Assembly: GCA_036897485.1 (NCBI GenBank)
Contig: JAYMTF010001516.1
Location: forward strand, 1-22,949
DNA length: 22,949 nucleotides
Direction of reading: 5' to 3'
DNA from: Pelargonium nanum
Taxonomy: Eukaryota; Streptophyta; Magnoliopsida; Geraniales; Geraniaceae
Shown here: positions 18,601-22,949 of the stretch, one piece after another
How positions within the stretch are numbered: the stretch's first letter is position 1
Layout: each line of letters begins with the position of its first letter
Program-made: the position numbers and the translations under genes
Notes under the pieces: generated by a model
What the model was told of the DNA's origin: nothing
The model's input: the letters and a program-made list of their open reading frames with translations, nothing else
Database searches by the model: none

Positions 18601-20398
18601 CCTACACATGAAAGTGGACATTCAAGTTGGGACAGTCTTTTTGGAGAAGTGGACACTCAATTTTGGGACGGAGGGAGTACTAGTTTGTAGTGAGTGGTTT
18701 TGCAAGTAACAATGACAAATTACCACCGCTATAATAGCTTAAAACGATTACCTTTCTCATCCCATTCAATTCCGCACCACGCACAATGCAACATATCAAA
18801 GGAAAGGGATGGATACGGTAACTGCTTTGAGATAAAAGAACCAATCATTCCAGGAAGACCTCTTTCTAGGGTTAGTTGAACTTGACTGCCTGACGCCTCA
18901 TAACCCGCAATGCATGTAGTCAATATTTGTTTAGAAACAAGATGTGCTCCAAAGCTACCATATCCACAGCCAATATCCAGGACAGTTCTAATCTGCAAAA
19001 GAAGAAGAAAAGCAAAAGAGAAATAATAGAAGTTAGCAGCAAACCGTATGTTGATGAAGAGAAAAGAGCAAAAACTTCCGGTCCTTCCTTTAAATGTATA
19101 CAGGAAATATCGTACTGACTATAAGATATGCAAACAATTTGCCCTTTGGTTGGTACCACGATTTGTTTTCCGAAGGCAAACAAGAATCAGTAAGTCATGC
19201 TTAAAGCAATTAGCAATCAGAGGGACATTTACTCGGGTTCAATTATGAGTTTAGTTTTGCCAATAAATAATAATCCCTAACGCAAGCTCAACACGCCACT
19301 CAAGTAGTGCACACAGTGGTTCGGAAACACTACAAAACAATACATGTAGCATACACTATATATTTGGTTATGAGTCTAATGACCATAATGCCCATATCCT
19401 CCTGCAAATATCTATTCATACTAATACGTAAAAGGTTCTCTTACCCCAGCCTCATTAAAAGAAGACATATCCGTCAGCCCAATCATTTTTGCAATAGTAT
19501 CTGAATATTCATCGACTGCAGAACCTGAAAGGAAGGAAATTTGATTGTCTTCTAACATCATCATCCTGCAACAAATATCATTAGTCATTGCCGTCGCTCA
19601 GAAAATCGATTGTGTTGATGCCGGGACCAAAAATAAGTAGATACATTGAAAACAGATCAAAAAAAGATGTTGGCTACAAAAATAAACGAAGATCTACCTT
19701 TTGGTTATACTTCCCGAAGAAAGAACCTCTTGAGCCGAGATTTTAACATTGGAAAACCATATGACATCTTTGCCAGTCGGCCAACTAAGAGGAATCTTGT
19801 AATTTTCCGGTGGAAGAACCGAACAACTTCTTTTTGAAGCATGTGTACACTGCCGATCATACTCTTTACCATCAGAATAACCCGATGCAATATTCTCGGA
19901 GAGGTTATAGCAAGGGACGTAATTTTCAAACTCATGTGAACAAAATTCTACTTCACTTAGCTTGGCGGACCCCATGGAGATTTCTCCTATGTACGCTAGT
20001 TCTGAGATGATTCGCTCTTGGAACCACAAATTCCCTCTTGAGATATAATCTCTTGATGTTGTTGATACGGATAGCATCCACCAAACAGATCCAGACAGGG
20101 CAACAAACACTACGAGAAGTAAACTAAACCTAATAAATTGCAAAACCATGTTTCCTCTAGCAACTCCATAGCCGAATGGATCAAACCCGGCACTACTTTC
20201 AGCAAAACCGGATTTGGAAGAACAGTTGGCAAATATCAGATCAAAGAGGGAACGATCAGAAGGAGATTTGTGATCTGAAGAAAATCGGCCTTTCTCCATG
20301 TCTTCCTTCTCCGTTCTGTCTTTCATCCAAGAATCTGACGAATCAAGACTCGAAATCCGTCCACCGGATGAACCCCGGTGAAGTGCTCCACCCATCAT
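15655..20398 (-). CDS. QUA2: QUASIMODO2/TSD2 homogalacturonan methyltransferase
   Basis: The coding exons in transcript order are 20398-19698, 19565-19445, 18992-18752, 17895-17670, 17578-17403, 17153-16847, 16677-16542 and 15804-15655. All junctions are GT-AG and the frame closes at 685 aa (Arabidopsis QUA2 is 684 from memory). It is a type II Golgi membrane protein: a cytosolic N-terminus, one transmembrane segment at about 88-110, then a lumenal DUF248 methyltransferase domain. The S-adenosylmethionine-binding motif LDIGCGYGSFG is at 279-289. Other conserved blocks are YEASGSQVQLTLERG, ADRVLKPGGY, QDETVVWKK-type QQEETVVWKK, CIGGTRSRRW, LFSDHPKRP, NVLDMNAHLGG, VMNVVPT, DRGFVGAVHDW, TEIDRILRPEGW and the terminal ICQKPF. 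The N-terminal LHRGSSGGRISS...DSWMKDRTE pattern separates QUA2 from its paralogs QUL1 and QUL2. In Arabidopsis it is needed for pectin synthesis and cell adhesion. No lesion is seen. Confidence 0.95.
15868..16125. repeat. Diverged tandem duplication in QUA2 intron 7
   Basis: A segment around 15868-15975 (GTAAGGATTTCACAAAGCTT, CTAACTGTCAACCTAACC, GGGACAGGATTTTGCTAAAG) recurs about 147 bp later at roughly 16020-16125 (GTAAGGATTTGACAAAGTTT, TTAACTGTCATATTAACCTA, GGGACGGAGTTTTGCTGAAG). It is non-coding on both strands as far as I can see. Confidence 0.65.
16198..16479. mobile_element. hAT-like MITE with perfect 8-bp target duplication
   Basis: This 282-bp element in QUA2 intron 7 has termini TAAGGCTGACAATT (left) and, reverse-complemented, TAGAGCTGACAATT (right). 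It is flanked by the identical 8-mer GTTGAAGA at 16190-16197 and 16480-16487, the target-site length of hAT transposons. The interior has the low-complexity GGTCGGGTTTGAGTC and CCCGACCC words of the family. It is non-autonomous, with no transposase frame. The intact duplication suggests a comparatively young insertion. Confidence 0.8.
17218..17365. repeat. Truncated GACAATTTGGG-family fragment in QUA2 intron 5
   Basis: It ends in ACCCAAATTGTCAGCTTTCC (near 17349-17368), the right terminus of the same hAT-like family, and contains CAACACAAACATGACACGA and CCGTGTTACGTGTTGAGACC words. No left terminus or target duplication is seen. It probably forms most of the intron between exons 5 and 6. Confidence 0.45.
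18224..18387 (+). mobile_element. Au-type SINE in QUA2 intron 3
   Basis: The element starts GAGGGTGAGTCTTGACACAA, has an A box-like TGACACAACAGTAAGG, a B box-like GAGGTTACGAATTCAAG, then GAAAACAGACTCTCCGCAAA, GGTAAAGTTGCATACAA, GCGGGAGTCTCATACATTGG and GCC. This is the order of the plant Au SINE consensus as I recall it. A 17-bp target duplication flanks it: AACCCATTAAAGAATAA at 18198-18214 and AACCCATTAGAGAACAA at 18388-18404 (two mismatches). It lies antisense to QUA2. Confidence 0.85.
18424..18677. mobile_element. Stowaway-like MITE in QUA2 intron 3
   Basis: The termini are CTCCCTCTCCCTCCATCGCTC on the left and GGGACGGAGGGAG on the right, flanked by TA at 18422-18423 and 18678-18679. Inverted pairing includes AGTGTTCACTTT with AAGTGGACACT. 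The CTCCCTC terminus and TA target are the signature of Stowaway elements mobilised by Tc1/mariner transposases. It is 254 bp, non-coding and next to the Au SINE. Confidence 0.85.
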
Positions 20399-20430
20399 CT
20401 TTCAAACTCGCTTATTGCTCGGAAAAGAAA

Positions 20431-21504
20431 CTGAACAACAAAATGCAAACAAACATGATACACGTAAAGAGACTTTCCATGTAGTATGGCTAAATCAGTA
20501 AAGCAACAAAATGGAGTGTCTCAGGAGTCAGGACGAGATCTGCACTCAAATTCTCAATACATACATGAAGTCATCACACAAATAGCATAAAAAGTACAAA
20601 GACCAGTTATAACAGCAATAATCCATAAATCTCATGCCTCACAATCACAAATAATGCAACAAAATCTAAATAAACATAAGGTTCATAGCAATTATCAGTT
20701 TCAATTTAGTATGGCTAAATCAGCCAAACAACAAAATGGAGCATCTCAAAATGAGATCTGCAGTCAATTTCTCAGTACATACATAATTCAGCACACACAC
20801 AGCATAAACTGCACGATTAGACCAATTGAAACAACAAGAATCCATAAATCTCATGCTTCACACTCAAACAAAATCCAAATAAACAAAGTTTCATAGCAAT
20901 TATCAGCTTCAGCTTAATATGAACCAGCAAAACAACAAAATGGAGTGTCTCAGACATAGATCTGCACTCAATTTCTCAGCACATCCATGTATTCAGCACA
21001 CAAACAGCATAAACTACACAATTAGACCACTTAAAACAGCAAGGATCCACAAATCTCATGCTTCACTATCACAAAATAACATAACAAATTCTAAATAAAC
21101 AAAAGTTCCATAGCAATAATCAGTTTCAATTAAACAAAACAACACACAAACCCTCAACATAATAGCCAAAGCAACTTGATAAAAACTAAAAACACAAATG
21201 GCCGACAAAACCAGAGACATCAAATCATCATCAAAGTACAATTGAAGAATGGATTATGAATCATCAATAAAGCTAACAAAATAGAACCAGAAGACGAATC
21301 ACAGTACATAAACACCATCAAAATCAACCAAACAAACAATCCACACACACAAAAGTAGAAAAGATGTTGGTGCTGTTGGTGGGGTCTAGCACCAAGCCAC
21401 TAACAACCGACCAAAAACAAAAAAGACCCACATTCAAAAACACAATCTAAACCCAAAAAGCTTCCATTTTTCTGAACTGAATTGGATCAAAACCCCAAAC
21501 CCAC
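20431..21504 (-). other. QUA2 leader (5' UTR) intron
   Basis: On the - strand the donor TCGAG|GTGGGT is at 21504 and the acceptor TTGTTGTTCAG| ends at 20431, leaving 32 nt of leader before the ATG at 20398. The intron is about 1.07 kb and over half of it is the tandem repeat at 20485-21133. The inference rests on good splice signals and the lack of a conserved frame upstream; no transcript was available. Confidence 0.6.
20485..21133 (-). repeat. Three-copy tandem repeat in the QUA2 leader intron
   Basis: On the + strand, copies start at 20485, 20710 and 20918 and the last ends near 21133 (units of 225, 208 and 216 bp). Each has in order an ACAACAAAATGGAG segment, GAGATCTGCA or TAGATCTGCA followed by CTCAA, TTCTCA-TACATAC, AGCATAAA, AATCCATAAATCTCATGC, TCTAAATAAACA and CATAGCAATTATCAG. 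AGATCTGCA is conserved in all three. Confidence 0.85.
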
Positions 21505-21640
21505 CTCGATGAAGACGCAGAGAGTGGACAAAACTAAAAAACGAGCAAGCTCTCGAGCTCGTCACTTTAGCTCCTCTTTACTACTCCTTTCACTTTCCGA
21601 ATCCAGCTAGTTTCAGTGATCAGATCTGATTTGTATTAAC
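21505..21640 (-). other. QUA2 leader exon and probable promoter-proximal region
   Basis: A CT/AG-mixed sequence precedes the inferred donor at 21504 on the - strand. The upstream limit is a guess; no clear TATA box was found. The region beyond it, up to about 21840, shows nothing further recognisable. Confidence 0.4.
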
Positions 21641-21839
21641 AAAAAAACAGTTTTGGTTGGTTGTCACCAACTCAATCTTGAAATAAAGGAAGAGACAAAA
21701 GGGATCGATCGGTTTCTTAATAAGGAAGTGAGAGTGAAAGTAAAAATTGGATCTTTCCAATTTATGAATCTGATATTGAGAGCTTGAGATGGAGAGTGGC
21801 ATTTAAGTGTAATTAATGTGTATTTACAGTGGTAATTTT

Positions 21840-22375
21840 CGTGAAAAATTCATCAACAATCCGCAGCTCATTTGGCGGCAGCGAAGAGATTGGGTCGTGA
21901 ATCCGTGAAAGTTAAGAAAATGGATTTAACCAAATCTAGTTACTAACACCAATCCGAACTTTGGGATCATTTTGGGAGTTTGGGATAACTATCAAAACCG
22001 GGAGGGTTAAAATTCGGTTTGAATTGAATCGGACCAGATTTTATGTTCAAATTTGGAATTTAATGCGGGCGTTAGCCAGAGCCGACAATTTAAATTTCGG
22101 GTTGAGTCAAGCACATGTTTGAAATTGGTGCAAGTTCGCCCGGGTTATGGGGGTTTTGAGGTTCAAGTCGAATTTGATTTAGGATTTGGATACAAAATGT
22201 ACATATTTGTTCCACTATGGCTGAAAACTTGTCAGGTTCGTTTTACGTGACTTGACCATCCATGGTTCAGAGCAACATTCGAGTATTCGTAAATTTAGAT
22301 CTAATAAGGGAGCCTTTCTACTTCTTATGAAATAAGTATAAAAAATTCTCTTTCTTTTTTTATGAATGCTTTAAG
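21840..22375. other. Intergenic DNA with a GACAATTT-family remnant
   Basis: No gene is seen. A segment from about 22077 (AGAGCCGACAATTTAAATTTC, then GGGTTGAGTC and CGCCCGGGTTATGGGGG) matches the hAT-like family found at 16198-16479; its far end is not defined (about 22250). The remaining sequence is unremarkable. Confidence 0.4.
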
Positions 22376-22505
22376 AGAAATGATCATTTTGGATCAATAT
22401 TATCATTTTGGGCCAAATAAAAGTTTAAAGACTAAATTTGGGTCGAAATATAAAAGTTCAGAAACTACTTGCGTTTAAAAAATATTTAGGGACTAAATTG
22501 TGTCG
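22376..22505. repeat. Single arm of the 3509-3864 foldback family
   Basis: AAATGATCATTTTGGATCAA, GACTAAATTTGGGTCGAAAT, AAAAGTTCAGAAACTAC and TTAGGGACTAAATTG correspond in order to the right arm of the foldback element near 3700-3864. Only one arm is present. The SINE at 22525-22700 was inserted directly beside it. Confidence 0.6.
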
Positions 22506-22524
22506 GGAATAGATAGAGTCTTTT

Positions 22525-22700
22525 TTTTCTTCTAAAAATTGAGGTACACAACAGGGGTAGCTCTCCCCTTTTAACCCAAACCCCATCCCACCCGACGCAA
22601 TGAGATTTGAACCCACGACCTCCTATGTGAAGATGTGTGTCTTGACCTTTGCGCCACGTTGAGATATGGGTCTTTACCATTGCGCCACCCCTTAGGGGGC
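22525..22700 (-). mobile_element. tRNA-derived SINE with a doubled 5' module
   Basis: Read on the - strand it begins GCCCCCTAAGGGGTGGCGCA and holds two A-box-like segments 31 bp apart, TGGCGCAATGGTAAAG (22687-22672) and TGGCGCAAAGGTCAAG (22656-22641). A B box-like GGTTCAAATCT (22612-22602) follows, then a tail rich in A (AGAAGAAAAAAAAG). The flanking target duplication is ATAGATAGAGTCTTTT at 22509-22524 and ATAGATAGTCTTTT at 22701-22714. Together these mark an RNA-polymerase-III SINE inserted by reverse transcription. The family name was not determined. Confidence 0.8.
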
Positions 22701-22729
22701 ATAGATAGTCTTTTACCTTTAAATTAAAT

Positions 22730-22949
22730 GACTAAAAGCCCATGGGACTATATAGACCCATTATGGGCCACAAAATGTAAAAGCCTTCGGCCCATTTCTT
22801 CGTCTATTCTCGTATTCATGAAGCGAGCATGAGCAATTTGAAGAGCAAGACTGGTCTCGATTTTAAGCTCAGCGATTTGAATTGAAGAAGAAGCCAAACA
22901 AGAACAGGTTCGATCTCATTTGAAAACTTTCTTTATATGGTAATTGTAG
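22730..22949 (+). promoter_or_regulatory. Probable promoter and leader of a gene beyond the right edge
   Basis: TGGGCC at 22764-22769 and GGCCCA at 22789-22794 are site II-type motifs, common in promoters of ribosomal, mitochondrial and other growth genes. TATATAG lies at 22749-22755. Downstream, a leader-like segment carries two short overlapping upstream frames (22818-22832 and 22829-22885) and a plausible splice donor AGAACAG|GTTCG at 22908. The gene itself is not in the window, so its product cannot be named. Confidence 0.4.

Noticed and set aside
22602..22700. A functional tRNA gene at the right end
   Set aside because: It has A- and B-box-like motifs but no acceptor stem or anticodon arm and is flanked by a target duplication, so it is a SINE.

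Overview
This window is nuclear DNA from a flowering plant, most likely a eudicot. The evidence is split genes with GT-AG introns, AT-rich intergenic DNA, a tRNA-Tyr gene with an intron, plant-specific families (S-protein homologue, SYP61, QUA2) and typical plant SINE and MITE insertions. I could not identify the species. All gene models come from reading splice sites and frame continuity by eye, with comparison to families remembered rather than searched.

Layout, left to right. (1) Positions 1-3100 hold a tandem pair of short, intronless genes for secreted S-protein-homologue (SPH) proteins, both on the + strand. (2) Positions 4324-7511 hold a five-exon alpha/beta-hydrolase gene (+). (3) Positions about 8580-14060 hold an ortholog of the trans-Golgi Qc-SNARE SYP61 (+), with a leader intron and seven coding exons. 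(4) Positions 14555-14646 hold a tRNA-Tyr(GUA) gene with an intron (-). (5) Positions 15655-20398, plus a leader exon near 21505, hold an intact eight-coding-exon ortholog of the pectin methyltransferase QUASIMODO2/TSD2 (-). (6) The right edge looks like the promoter and leader start of another + strand gene that continues outside the window.

All five protein genes appear intact. The spliced frames close exactly: hydrolase 312 aa, SYP61 247 aa, QUA2 685 aa. SYP61 and QUA2 converge on the tRNA gene. Both act in the Golgi/trans-Golgi secretory route: QUA2 makes methylesterified homogalacturonan, and SYP61 compartments carry wall cargo. I treat their adjacency as probably coincidental.

Much of the non-coding DNA consists of small non-autonomous transposons and tandem duplications. 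I see an Au-type SINE, a second tRNA-derived SINE with a doubled 5' module, a Stowaway-like MITE, a hAT-like MITE with a perfect 8-bp target duplication, a Tourist-like MITE, two long foldback elements and several dispersed repeats. Both SYP61 and QUA2 have a leader intron built largely from three degenerate tandem copies of a 210-250 bp unit. The units of the two genes are unrelated.

I found no clearly novel system. The most useful leads are the repeat-built leader introns, the selection pattern and altered promoter in the SPH pair, and the doubled SINE head.
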